Shown here: positions 55,054 through 64,000 of the stretch, in pieces
How positions within the stretch are numbered: position 1 is the first letter of the stretch
How the letters are laid out: each line of letters begins with the position of its first letter
From: Carposina sasakii
Taxonomy: Eukaryota; Arthropoda; Insecta; Lepidoptera; Carposinidae
Assembly: GCA_014607495.2 (NCBI GenBank)
Contig: CP053162.1
Location: forward strand, 3,790,469 to 3,854,468
Length of the DNA: 64,000 nucleotides
Direction: 5' to 3'
Notes under the pieces: generated by a model
Seen by the model: only the letters and a program-made list of their open reading frames with translations
Database searches by the model: none
Told to the model about the DNA's origin: nothing
Translations under genes and position numbers: made by a program

Positions 55054-56355
55054 ACTCCTTAGTATGAACTTTTAAAGGGCTTCCCAGTTCCGCAGTACTT
55101 CTTACTTTTAGTGTAGTTTCCTTCTACTAAAGCTTCGCACACTTCATTTACTTTGATATACATTTCCGGTCTATTTGGGAATGTCATTACATGGGTAGAT
55201 AGACGGGTATAAACGTCTTAATTCTTCGCTATCTTCGCTCAATTTCTATAATGTACCTATGAACTCTAATCATTGCATTCAATGTTTAAAGATTTATTTT
55301 ATATTGTTCCATCCAACATATCTGCCGTGGGTTCACCCCCATTCACTTCAACCACTCTCAGTCAGGCTATATAGGTAGGTATCAAAGAAAACAAACAACG
55401 TACCATATTTATGTCAACTTAAGGGCCTTAAGGCAAAGGTAATTCTTAAAATATTAGTAGAATTGAACCGTATCAAACAATAATTGACCGATCATTTCTT
55501 AGGCCAGCAAAAATAAGGACCTCCAGGGAAAATATAAAATTACTAAAGATTAGGCATGTTTTTGTGAACAAGGGCGTAAATTCGTGCAGTTTTTCCCATA
55601 TTTCCCAAGGGTTCTGCGCACAGACATATATAGAATTAGGTAACATATGCGTCCCTTTTTTTTAAATATTGTAATCATTTTATTTAAGCAATCTACAATG
55701 TACTAACTATAAACTAGGTTCTTTTAATGTAAAAAACATAAATAATAATAAGATCAGTAAAGATTGAAGCTTAGGGAAAGTACGATAAGATTTTTTAATC
55801 AACTGAGTCCTCCGATTTATTTCTTGAAATTACTTACAAGTATTAGATAAATATGTTTTTTATTAGTTTATAGTAGTTTTCTTGATTGAATTACCTCGAC
55901 CTAATTAGATAGTACCTACTTAGTAAAAGCGCCACATACTGGCACCATGGAAGACCAGCATTATAGCATTTCATGCTTTTTGATTATGCTGAGTGGTGAC
56001 CAATTTTTCATCGCACTGTTATTTTGTCTATTTTGGTATTATTATTTTCTGTGTTATTTTTGATATTATGACGAATTATATGTAGTGTAGAACATTGGTT
56101 ACGGCATTACTGCTAATATATGTGCGGCGGAAAATAAACGTTTCTTTCTTTTCTTTCACTCAAGATGAATATAGATTGAGGAGCTGTCGACATCTATTCA
56201 TATCTACTCCATATAAACTACTTTGTGGTTTTCCTAGTTGGCTGATATTTCTTCGGCTCTCCTTATGATGATTTTTGAATTCGTTGAGCAATAGGGTAGG
56301 TTTTAACAAGTTATCTCTTATGGTTGAGTATATGTATAAACGATATTATTATAGT
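55054..56355. other. No gene recognised
   Basis: AT-rich sequence between the nested elements and the Copia LTR; no supported feature. Confidence 0.4.
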
Positions 56356-56476
56356 TGTTAATTATTATGTCATTTATACTAACTAGCGCCACCTATTACG
56401 TTCATGTGTATAACCTGCTATATTTAATAAAGTTTGTTTTTTAGTCAGTCTGTGCAAAATCTCATAAGTTGTTTCA
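56356..56476 (+). repeat. Copia 5' LTR and adjacent primer site
   Basis: 121 bp from TG to CA, followed by TTAGGTTATGGACCCAG. That matches the Copia primer site complementary to an internal piece of initiator tRNA-Met (known for Drosophila copia). Confidence 0.7.
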
Positions 56477-56533
56477 TTAGGTTATGGACCCAGACTCATT
56501 AAAAAGTGATAAAATTAATTGTTTTTCGTGAAA

Positions 56534-57206
56534 ATGGCAACAAATTACATTATGTACATTCCAAAACTTAAGTCGTGAAAATTATGATGAATGGGCGTAC
56601 GCGACGGAAAATTTACTTATTTTGGAAGGAGCCTACATCAACCAAGCCGAGGACGCCATTTCTGCTAGTGACGCGCAAAAGGCAAAAGCAAAGTTAATCT
56701 TGACCATCGACTCGTCGTTATATGTGCACATTAAAATCGAAAAGACAGTTCATGCAGTATGGAAAAAGTTAAAATCATTGTATGACGACACCGGCTTTAC
56801 CCGCAAGATCAGTCTACTGAGAAATTTAATTTCAATTCGGTTAAAAAGCAGCAACTCGATGACTTCATATGTTACTCAGCTTGTAGACACAGCGCAGAAA
56901 TTAAGAGGAACAGGGTTTGATATAAATGAGGAATGGATCGGATCATTGTTATTGGCAAGATTATCCGAAAAATTGTCGCCTATGATCATGGCTATAGAAT
57001 ACTCAGGAATCGCCATTTCCTCCGACGCTATAAAAACGAAACTTCTAGATATGAGTTCAGAATTCGTTGGAAACGAAACTGATGGAGCATTTTTATCTAA
57101 AAGTTGGCAGCAAAGAAACAAGAAAAGTGGAAAAATGAGCAATTCTCCAACTGTAAAAACCATTAAATGTTACAAATGCAAACAAGTTGGACATTATAAA
57201 AACTAG
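56534..57206 (+). pseudogene. Copia Gag, frameshifted and stopped
   Basis: The likely start is the ATG at 56534 (MATNYIMYIPKL). An extra base near 56572 shifts it into TGA, and the rest continues in another frame from about 56580 (LLILEGAYINQAEDAI...). The body shows the Copia capsid blocks VHAVWKKLKSLYDD and LLLARLSEKLSPM. The zinc knuckle CYKCKQVGHYKN is cut before its last Cys by TAG 57204-57206. Confidence 0.85.
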
Positions 57207-58317
57207 TGTCCTTCATTGCAAGAAAAACCAGTACTAAATGCATTCAGTGCCGTATTCCTAAATGGCAAATTTAGTCAAGATGAATGGTACATAGATTCAG
57301 GAGCAAGCTCACATCTGGAGGCTACTGAAAAAAAATTAATTAACAAAAGTCATAACCTAGCAACAAAGGAAATTATTGTTGCGAATAAAGTGAGTGTGCC
57401 TGTGTTGTGTTCAGGTGACACATGCATCACAACTCAAGTAGACAATACAGATCATGAGATTGTTGTTAAAAATGTTTTGTATATACTCGTACCTAACCTA
57501 ACAGCCAACTTACTGTCAGTTAGCCAGTTGATTAAAAATGGTAACAAGGTATGTTTCCAGGAAGGCAGTTGTTTGATAAAGAATAAAAATAACGCAGAAG
57601 TTGGAAAGGCTGTACTTGTGAATGGTGTATATCGGTTAAACATTAAGAATACAGTGGGGTTAGCAGCTCTAGCAACAACCACAGGCCTAGATTGGCATAG
57701 ACGGCTAGGTCATATCAACAGTAGATTTCTCAACGCTATGAAGAATGGTGCTCTAGAAGGGCTAGTGTGCAGTGACAAAGTGGAAGTTAGTAAACTAAAT
57801 TGTACTGTATGTTTTGAAGGTAAACAAAGTAGATTGCCCTTTCCACATAGCAATAATAGAAGCAAAACAGTTTTGGAGGTTATCCATACAGATGTGTGAC
57901 CAATGGAAACCAAATCATTGGGTTTTTCCAGATATTTTTTGCTTTTTGTGAATGACTACAGCAGGATAACATTCGTGTATTTTCTAAAGAACAAAAGTGA
58001 AGTTTTTAATTATATAAAGGTAAACTCCTAACAGGCAATGGTGGAAAAGCAAATGAATACAAGTGTCAAAGTCATGAGGTCTGATAATGGCACAGAATTT
58101 CGTTCCAATGAAGTAAACAATTATTTCAAACAATGTGGTATTATACATCAGCGCACAAACCCTTATACTCCAGAGCAAAACGGCCTATGTGAAAGGTTAA
58201 ACCGTACTATAGTAGAAAAAGCTAGATGTCTTCTATTTGATAGTAAATTAGACAAGAAGTTTTGGGCTGAAGCGGTACATACAGCTGTATACTTAAAGAA
58301 CAGATCGTTATGAGCTC
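57207..58317 (+). pseudogene. Copia protease and integrase, with two stops
   Basis: In the same frame as the main part of gag. Protease YIDSGASSH near 57283-57310; GAG-pre-integrase DWHRRLGHINSR; finger CTVCFEGKQSRLPF. TGA at 57897-57899 falls where the integrase core begins (HTDV), and TAA at 58029-58031 in the loop before VMRSDNGTEF, QNGLCERLNRTIVEKAR (second Asp and Glu of the core). It ends in TGA at 58311-58313, next to a junction where residues of the conserved family are missing, suggesting a small deletion. Confidence 0.85.
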
Positions 58318-60397
58318 TGGACAGGCAGAAAGCCTGATGTCAGTCATCTACGCATTTTTGGTAGTGCAGTTATGACCCATGTCCCGAAAGAGAAAAGACT
58401 GAAATGGGACAAGAAGGCTGGAAAGCATTATTTTGTCGGATATGCTGATAGCACAAAAGGATACCGGCTGTATAATCCTGTCACCAAGAAGATAATTGAG
58501 CCAAAGCTGGACTCAGATATTGCAAAGATTGTAATAGAAGAGAAGCCTACTGAAGTTTTGGAGACCACAGATAGTTACTCAGAGCATTCACAGTCTACAG
58601 TGATAATGGAGGACAGCTCTTACAGACTCGATAGCCCAGAAAGCAGTACATCCGAAGAGTATGTTGATAGCACACTAGATGATTCTGAGAATGTGACACA
58701 AGAGGATGAGCCGTTACCTACAAAAAGAGAAAGGCGACAGCCTGATCGGTACGGATACAGCAATATATGTGTAGAGGCAGATGCAAATGTATGTGGGAGT
58801 GAGATAACTTTCAAGGAAGCCATAGATGGACCAGAATCTGAAGAGTGGTGTAATGCTATGAAAGAAGATCTACAGATATTTAAGGATAATGAAGCTTGGG
58901 AAGTGGTAGACAAGCCAGAACAAGGAACCATAGTGCAATGTAAATGGATTTTTAAGAAAAAGCTAGTAAGTGAAAATAAAGTGAGATTCCGAGCCAAATT
59001 AGTAAAATAAAAGATTAGTAGCCAAAGGTTTTACACAAAAATCTGGGATAGACTACACTGAAACTCTTTCACCAGTGCTCAGGTATTCAACTTTAAGACT
59101 ACTTTTTGCATTAACTGTAAAATATGATTTACAAATATCTCATCTTGATGTCACCACAGCTTTCCTTAATGGATATCTTAGTGAAACTGTTTATATGAAT
59201 TTTGATTGTCAGGATAGGACTAGCAAAGTTTTAAAATTCAAAAGGGCATTTATGGACTTAAACAATCAGCTAGGGCATGGTATAAACGTGTTAATAATTG
59301 TTTACAGAAAATAGGATATAAGAAGTCTATCTATGAACCATGTCTATTTACTAAGCTAAATGATAAAATGAGAACTTATATTGCTTTTTTTTTGTTTTTT
59401 GTTTGAACTTCCGAATTGTAACGCCTAATACAATTTCATTTATATTGCTTTATTTGTTGATGATTTTTTGTGTTTTCTGACTGTCCAGAAGAGACAGAGT
59501 ATCTTAAAAGAGAGCTTAGCTTAAGATTTAGAATTAAGGACTTAGGAGAAATTAAACAGTGTTTAGGCATGCATGTTCAAAAGACAAATAATATGTTAAT
59601 TGTAGACCAAGAAAAATTTATAGGTCATTTATTAGTTAAGTTTGGTATGGAAAATTGTATTCCCATAAGCACACCAATGGAAATAAATTTAAAATTAGAA
59701 AAGGCAGACAAGTGTAACTCAATATCCATATCAAGAATTGATTGGTAATTTATTGTATTTATCAATACTGACCCGTCCAGATATAGTATGTTATGCTGTC
59801 TTTTATCTAAGTCAATTTAATAATAATTATAATGAAACCCATTGGAAACATGTAAAGCGTATTTTAAGGTATTTAAGTTGTACAAAAACTTTAGGTTTAA
59901 GATATGTAAAAGACAACTCAGATTTAGTTGGATATGCAGATGCAGATTGGGCTTCAAGCAGTTTAGACAGAAAGTCTTTTACCGGTTATATGTTCAAAAT
60001 ATCAGGGAGTGTAATATCTCATGAATGTAGAAAGCAGCAAACCATTGCCTTATCAAGTACTGAAGCAGAGTACATGTCTACCTGTGAGGCCAGTAAAGAG
60101 GCTATTTATCTTAGGAACTTGCTATATGAACTGAAACGTAGAGTTAAATCTCTTATTTTGTTATTAAATGATAGCCAAAGTGCTCAAAAACTTGCAGAAA
60201 ATTGTTTGTTCCACAGAAGAAGCAAACATATATATATTAGATATCATTTTGTAAGAACACAAGTAGAAAATACGGTTATAAAAATAGAATATTTAAATAC
60301 AAATTATATACCTGCACATATCCTAACAAAAAGTTTATGCTCACCTAAACATTATAAATTTTTGGAAAGTGTAGGTATTGCATCTAATGTTAATTAA
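58318..60397 (+). pseudogene. Copia RT and RNase H, in several frames
   Basis: Frame changes occur around 58317, 59010, 59250 and 59745. Pieces: IFGSAVMTHVPKEKRLKWD; a Ser/Glu-rich linker; EEWCNAMKEDLQIFKDNEAW and VQCKWIFKKKLV; SHLDVTTAFLNGYL (RT motif); the VDDF active site, split from its first residues by the insertion at 59388-59439; LRFRIKDLGEIKQCLGMHV; then LIGNLLYLSILTRPDIVCYAV, GYADADWASSSLDRKSFTGY and ALSSTEAEYM (RNase H). Stop at 60395-60397. Confidence 0.85.
59388..59439 (+). mobile_element. 5'-truncated tail of the fold-back retroposon, inside Copia RT
   Basis: A T-rich start then TTTGAACTTCCGAATTGTAA to CAATTTCA, the same tail as at 15935-15973 and 62785-62828. The direct repeat TTATATTGCTTT (59376-59387 and 59440-59451) is a 12-bp target duplication. 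It splits the RT active-site region of the host element. Confidence 0.8.
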
Positions 60398-60532
60398 GGG
60401 TTACAGTGTTTTTTTTTTTAATATAGGCAGAGCTACATTATAGAAAAGATATTGTTTTGTGTTTACCGTTTGTATGATGTAGGTACCTGATGTGATAGTA
60501 GGTATGTATAGGTATAATGCGATAAGGGAGTG

Positions 60533-60576
60533 TGTTAATTATTATTTCATTTATACTAACTAGCGCCATATATGAA
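60533..60576 (+). repeat. Copia 3' LTR, truncated
   Basis: TGTTAATTATTATTTCATTT to TAGCGCCA matches the 5' LTR start; the upstream purine run GATAAGGGAG is the polypurine tract. The remaining 75 or so bases of the LTR are missing. Confidence 0.75.
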
Positions 60577-60943
60577 TATAAGTATTGAGAAGCGCTTTCC
60601 CATAATGGTAATTTCCCCTAATTTTTTTTCGAAACAACACATTTTTACTCGAAATTACGATCCAGAGATCCGATAAAAACTCGTATAAATGGAATAATTG
60701 AAGAAGTGGCAAATACTCGTGTAGTTGTCTTTAACTCGATTCTGCTGAAATGTTATTGTATCAAACCAAGCAACCAATCAAATGGGAAACCAAGTGAATT
60801 CCAATCCACGCTGTATTTGTTATTGAACTTCAGATTGAAACCTATCGTTCATTCAATTTAGTTCGTGATTGTATTTAGAGAAAAACTCATTAAAAGCTGT
60901 CTCAATATCAATTGGTTTGTAAAGTTGAACTCAACCGCTTATA
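60577..60943. other. No gene recognised
   Basis: Unassigned sequence between the Copia end and the MITE pair. Confidence 0.4.
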
Positions 60944-61203
60944 CAGGGTGTAACAGAAATGGTATGTTAAGCGAAAAGCTGTATAAATAGCCCACTATAG
61001 AGAACCTATTTCCAAAATTTGAGACTGGAAATCACATTTTTATTTTTCAAGATTGTATGAAAATTCCTGAGATATTTAAAAATTCTCCATACTATCGGGA
61101 AAAATAAACATGTGATTTCGGATCTCAAATTTTGTGGATAGGTTCTCTATAGTAGGCTATTTACATAGCTTTTCGCTTAACATACCCTTTTTGTTACATC
61201 CTG
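60944..61203. repeat. CAGGGTGTAACA palindromic MITE, copy 3
   Basis: TA-CAGGGTGTAACAGAAATGG to CTTTTTGTTACATCCTG-TA, 260 bp, complementary halves. It directly abuts the next MITE. Confidence 0.85.
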
Positions 61204-61207
61204 TATA

Positions 61208-61552
61208 CAGGCCGTTTTTCCGTTGCCACTCTTAACGAAGGATATGCCAAAAAAATCTGGGAAATGATGTAAATATTTTTAAAAAAGTATTTGATTGGGC
61301 GAAATTTATAATATCTAGTGTTTGTGTTCATTTTCTTATAGCCAGATTTTAATTATATTTCGTGAAAAAATGTTGTTACATGCATCTATGTGTATTTATG
61401 CAAAAAACGCAGGCTATTTACTCAACTTTGGACCCTAATATCTTGGAAACCAGTCACTTTCCAGGTATGCTTCCATGGAGAAAAATGATCGTGATGACGG
61501 GGAGACACCGTAGTACTCGTATTCGGGAACGTTGACGACCAAAAAGACCCTG
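61208..61552 (-). repeat. TA-flanked MITE, GTCGTCAACGTTCCC family
   Basis: Inverted copy of 19787-20167. Starts TA-CAGGCCGTTTTTCCG and ends AAGACCCTG-TA. The core CTTCCATGGAGAAAAATGAT is conserved. Confidence 0.7.
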
Positions 61553-61649
61553 TATATACTACATACTTTATAAAATACTAGTGCGGTTTTGGTCATCATA
61601 TCATATCTATAGAAAATAAATTAGATATTATACATATAGACATGGATGT

Positions 61650-61830
61650 ATGTGTAGCCAGAACTACGGAATGATAAGGGAATCCCACAGCCACGATTCG
61701 CACATGCGGGAACACATCATAAGGATCAGTGACAAGTTCCTAGCCTGAGAGAAAGCCAGAGTTCTTTAGTCGACTCTTACGACATCCACGGAAAGAGATG
61801 CAGCTGATGTATTCTAGTGAAAAAATGTAC
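61650..61830 (+). repeat. Interspersed repeat, 'ACGACATnCACGGAAAGAGATG' family
   Basis: Carries CCCACAGCCACGATTCGCAC, then GATCAGTGACAAGTTCCTAG, TTAGTCGACTCTTACGACAT and GGAAAGAGATGCAGCTGATG. It is the best copy of this family in the window, close to a widespread lepidopteran SINE-like repeat (recalled pattern, not searched). Confidence 0.5.
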
Positions 61831-62547
61831 CCATATTTAATGCACTACTACATCGCACTACCGATACCGCACCGGTACCTAAGACTCCATAGGTGCTTTT
61901 TCTTCCCCGCATCTAATGGTAGAGTTCTGTTCATAGACATCATAAACAAACGGGAGATGGGCCCCCGAGCCGTTTAAGTCCTGGTTATATTATGGCTTAT
62001 CAGAATTGTCCTTTTCATAGAATAGTTCAGATGAAGGATGGCGCTAGTTACTATGTGTATGACCACATTTTCTGTGCCGATTTTGATCATACTCCACTTA
62101 CGCCGGCCACGCCCCCAGGGCCACTCTATACATACCTATGGTACTGTCAGACCTAAGGTGTGTAGGGAATACCATCCACACAATGGCTCCATTCTACAAC
62201 GCAAAATGTGTAAGATATAATCCAGTTGGTTGAGAAGTTAATATTTAATTAAGTTTGATATTTAGATTTTACGTTGTACAAAGGGATTTATTGAATTTGA
62301 TATTTAATTATATTAAGTACCTAAAACTATTTGGGCATAGAGGATTAGGTATGTTTCAGGCAATATTGAGTTCATAATCGATATGTATCTGTTGTTTTGT
62401 CATTTTTCCATTAGGATAATTATTCAGGTTTTATAACAAAAAGCACGATTCCAATAACTGTAGTGTATACGTAGTACGTACATATTATTATTATGTTGCC
62501 AGAATTTCATTTGCCATAATTTCATTTCATCTGCCATAATGGTCAAC
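61831..62547. other. No gene recognised
   Basis: A 60-codon ORF at 62038-62220 has no domain. No structure was seen. Confidence 0.4.
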
Positions 62548-62559
62548 AGACATAATATT

Positions 62560-62828
62560 CACTATGGGTGCGCCCACCATCGGGCCCTACACCCTCCACT
62601 GACCCTCGGATCTGATAACTCATAACTGCGAAAACAGGCACTTGCACTAGCATGCTAGGTGCTCGGGTCTGGTTTCTCGTGGCGATTGTAGTTAGTACAA
62701 GTGCCTGTATTCGCAGTTATGAGTTATCAGATCCGAGGGTCAGTGGAGGGTGTAAGACCCGGTGATGGGCGCACCCATTGTGAATGTTTGAACTTCCGAA
62801 TTGTAACGCCTAATACAATTTCATTTAT
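62560..62828 (+). mobile_element. Fold-back SINE-like retroposon, best copy
   Basis: The left arm begins CACTATGGGTGCGCCCACC and runs to GCACTTG. About 40 bases of loop follow (with CGGGTCTGGTTTCTCGTGGC), then an inverse right arm from CAAGTGCCTGTATTCGCAG to GGGCGCACCCATTGTGA, and the tail AACTTCCGAATTGTAACGCC to CAATTTCATTTAT. AGACATAATATT is repeated on both sides (62548-62559, 62829-62840). The arms are about 88 bp and nearly complementary. No ORF of its own; the 85-codon ORF across it is a by-product. Confidence 0.75.
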
Positions 62829-62840
62829 AGACATAATATT

Positions 62841-63861
62841 GTTTCTCATAATTTCATATGTCATACTCAATTGCCATAATAGTCATATGCTAGAAACTTT
62901 GTTTTCCATAAAGTCAATTTCAATAACATCATTTATCATAAATCATTGTAAGCCATAATTATCATATGCCATAGAAATTGATTCTAGAAAAAAAGCATAA
63001 AATCGGTTTACACTAACCGATGAATAGGTTTAGGTTTGGTTTAGGTTTGGTTTGGGTTTGGTTTGGGTAAGTTAGGTTAGAGTATGACAAACAATGACTT
63101 TTTAGGATAAAGGCTCGATTATAGTGATAAGTAGGTAAGTATTAGAAATAAAAACAATTTTAATATATAATCATACTGTCATATACATATTTAATAAATT
63201 AACTTTTTACTGAATGCAAATACAAATTTGATGCTAAACCACACAAAAATTCTTTCTTTTGCCTTTTCTAGGTAATATAATATCTCATTGATTTTATTTC
63301 TACGCTTCAACGTCTTTTTTGTTTTCCTATTATTTATTATGGAATCTTATTTTTTGGTAAACAAATAAATATTATGGCAAATAACAAGTAAAATTCTGGC
63401 ATATGAGTATTCATACATATAATTTTCGGGCAAACATTGGACACCCATTATGTTGTTATCGTAATCTTATTGCTCTATGACGACATCATTCGCTGTCTAT
63501 GATATGTTATTAAATAGATTGCATTTCAATGAAAATTTAATTTAGGTTAACAATATCAAACTTCCATATAACTTAAAAAGGCATCGAGTAAAAAAATCTT
63601 TAAAACCTGACGAGAAAATTCCAAAAGTTCAATTACAAAAAGTAATCCATGAAGGCCGGTTGGGATGAATACATTAATTTGTATTCATAATTTTGGATCA
63701 TCTTCCTTGTTCGTTAGTATAGGTTCATGTCATACAGAACCGAACCACATCAAAAACTAGTAAGTATACGTATGTATACTTCTAAACAATACCTTAACTA
63801 TGTATTTTTGTATATAGTTGTTAACTGTTTTAAATAAATAAATAAAAGAAATTTCTAGGTT
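62841..63861. other. No gene recognised
   Basis: AT-rich with many CATAAT motifs between 62480 and 62960. Includes the telomere-like tract listed next. Confidence 0.4.
63026..63080 (+). repeat. Degenerate GGTTT/TTAGG-like tandem tract
   Basis: Runs of GGTTTAGGTTTGG units end in GTTAGGTTAG. It resembles a decayed insect telomere repeat (TTAGG) or a simple G/T satellite. Confidence 0.4.
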
Positions 63862-63869
63862 GGTACAGT

Positions 63870-63916
63870 CATAGAGGAATAAGATTAATTAGGAATAAGG
63901 TCTTTTATTCCTCTAT
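63870..63916. repeat. 47-bp mini hairpin element, CATAGAGGAATAA ends
   Basis: CATAGAGGAATAA and TTATTCCTCTAT are inverse arms. The 8-bp direct repeat GGTACAGT flanks it (63862-63869, 63917-63924). It shares its end with the foldback at 44504. Confidence 0.65.
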
Positions 63917-64000
63917 GGTACAGTATACATGTCATATAGAAAACTGCTAAATCCTGCCAGCATTATAGAACCTATAGAATCTACTCTATCACGATAAAGC

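Larger units (their letters stand above)
56356..60576 (+). mobile_element. Copia-type LTR retrotransposon, decayed
   Basis: The 5' LTR (56356-56476) starts TGTTAATTATTATGTC and the 3' LTR start (60533) TGTTAATTATTATTTC. The 3' LTR loses similarity after GCGCCA, about 43 bp in. Order gag, protease, integrase, RT, RNase H marks Copia. At least three stops, several frameshifts, one internal deletion and one secondary insertion make it non-coding as a whole. Confidence 0.9.

Noticed and set aside
1..64000. CRISPR arrays, operons, rRNA genes
   Set aside because: No evenly spaced repeats with spacers and no rRNA or prokaryotic gene layout were seen; the window is an insect-type nuclear region.

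Overview
The window looks like an intergenic or intronic stretch of a moth or butterfly genome. It is AT-rich and almost free of host genes. It is packed with repeats typical of Lepidoptera: SINEs ending in a (GAT)n tail whose last bases read as a LINE ORF2 C-terminus, LINE 3' ends ending in 'YPSGKEA', short TA-flanked MITEs, a DIRS retroelement and an errantivirus. The species cannot be named from the sequence alone.

Layout. Positions 1-27,200 hold no convincing host gene, only SINEs, LINE tails, hairpin MITEs and Helitron-like fragments. Positions 27,232-31,809 are a DIRS-type retroelement on the minus strand. It has a Gag-like ORF, an RT/RNase H/methyltransferase ORF, an overlapping tyrosine-recombinase ORF, inverted terminal repeats and the diagnostic internal complementary region. 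Its recombinase lacks the C-terminal catalytic half. Positions 32,000-41,000 hold SINEs, a CR1/Jockey-like LINE tail, MITEs, a 610-bp hAT remnant with an 8-bp target duplication, and the one good host-gene candidate: a first coding exon at 38,502-38,694 (minus) ending in a GTAAGT donor. Positions 41,196-42,818 are the 3' part of a non-LTR element with RT, CCHC finger and restriction-like endonuclease motifs.

Positions 46,506-55,053 are a three-level nest. A SINE/LINE tail is interrupted by an 881-bp THAP (P-element-like) transposon with 22-bp inverted repeats and 8-bp target duplications. That transposon is interrupted by a 7.6-kb errantivirus with gag, pol and env. The errantivirus LTRs differ by one base in an A-run, so the insertion is recent. 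Its pol has one in-frame stop; gag-pol is joined by a canonical -1 slippery heptamer; env has a furin-like site and a membrane anchor. Positions 56,356-60,576 are a decayed Copia element with stops, frameshifts and a small retroposon inserted at the RT active site. That small retroposon belongs to a fold-back, SINE-like family with a 3' stem-loop tail. Three copies lie in the window, each with 11-12-bp target duplications. I did not recognise this family, and it is the best candidate here for something undescribed. The remainder to 64,000 is MITEs, repeats and unassigned sequence.
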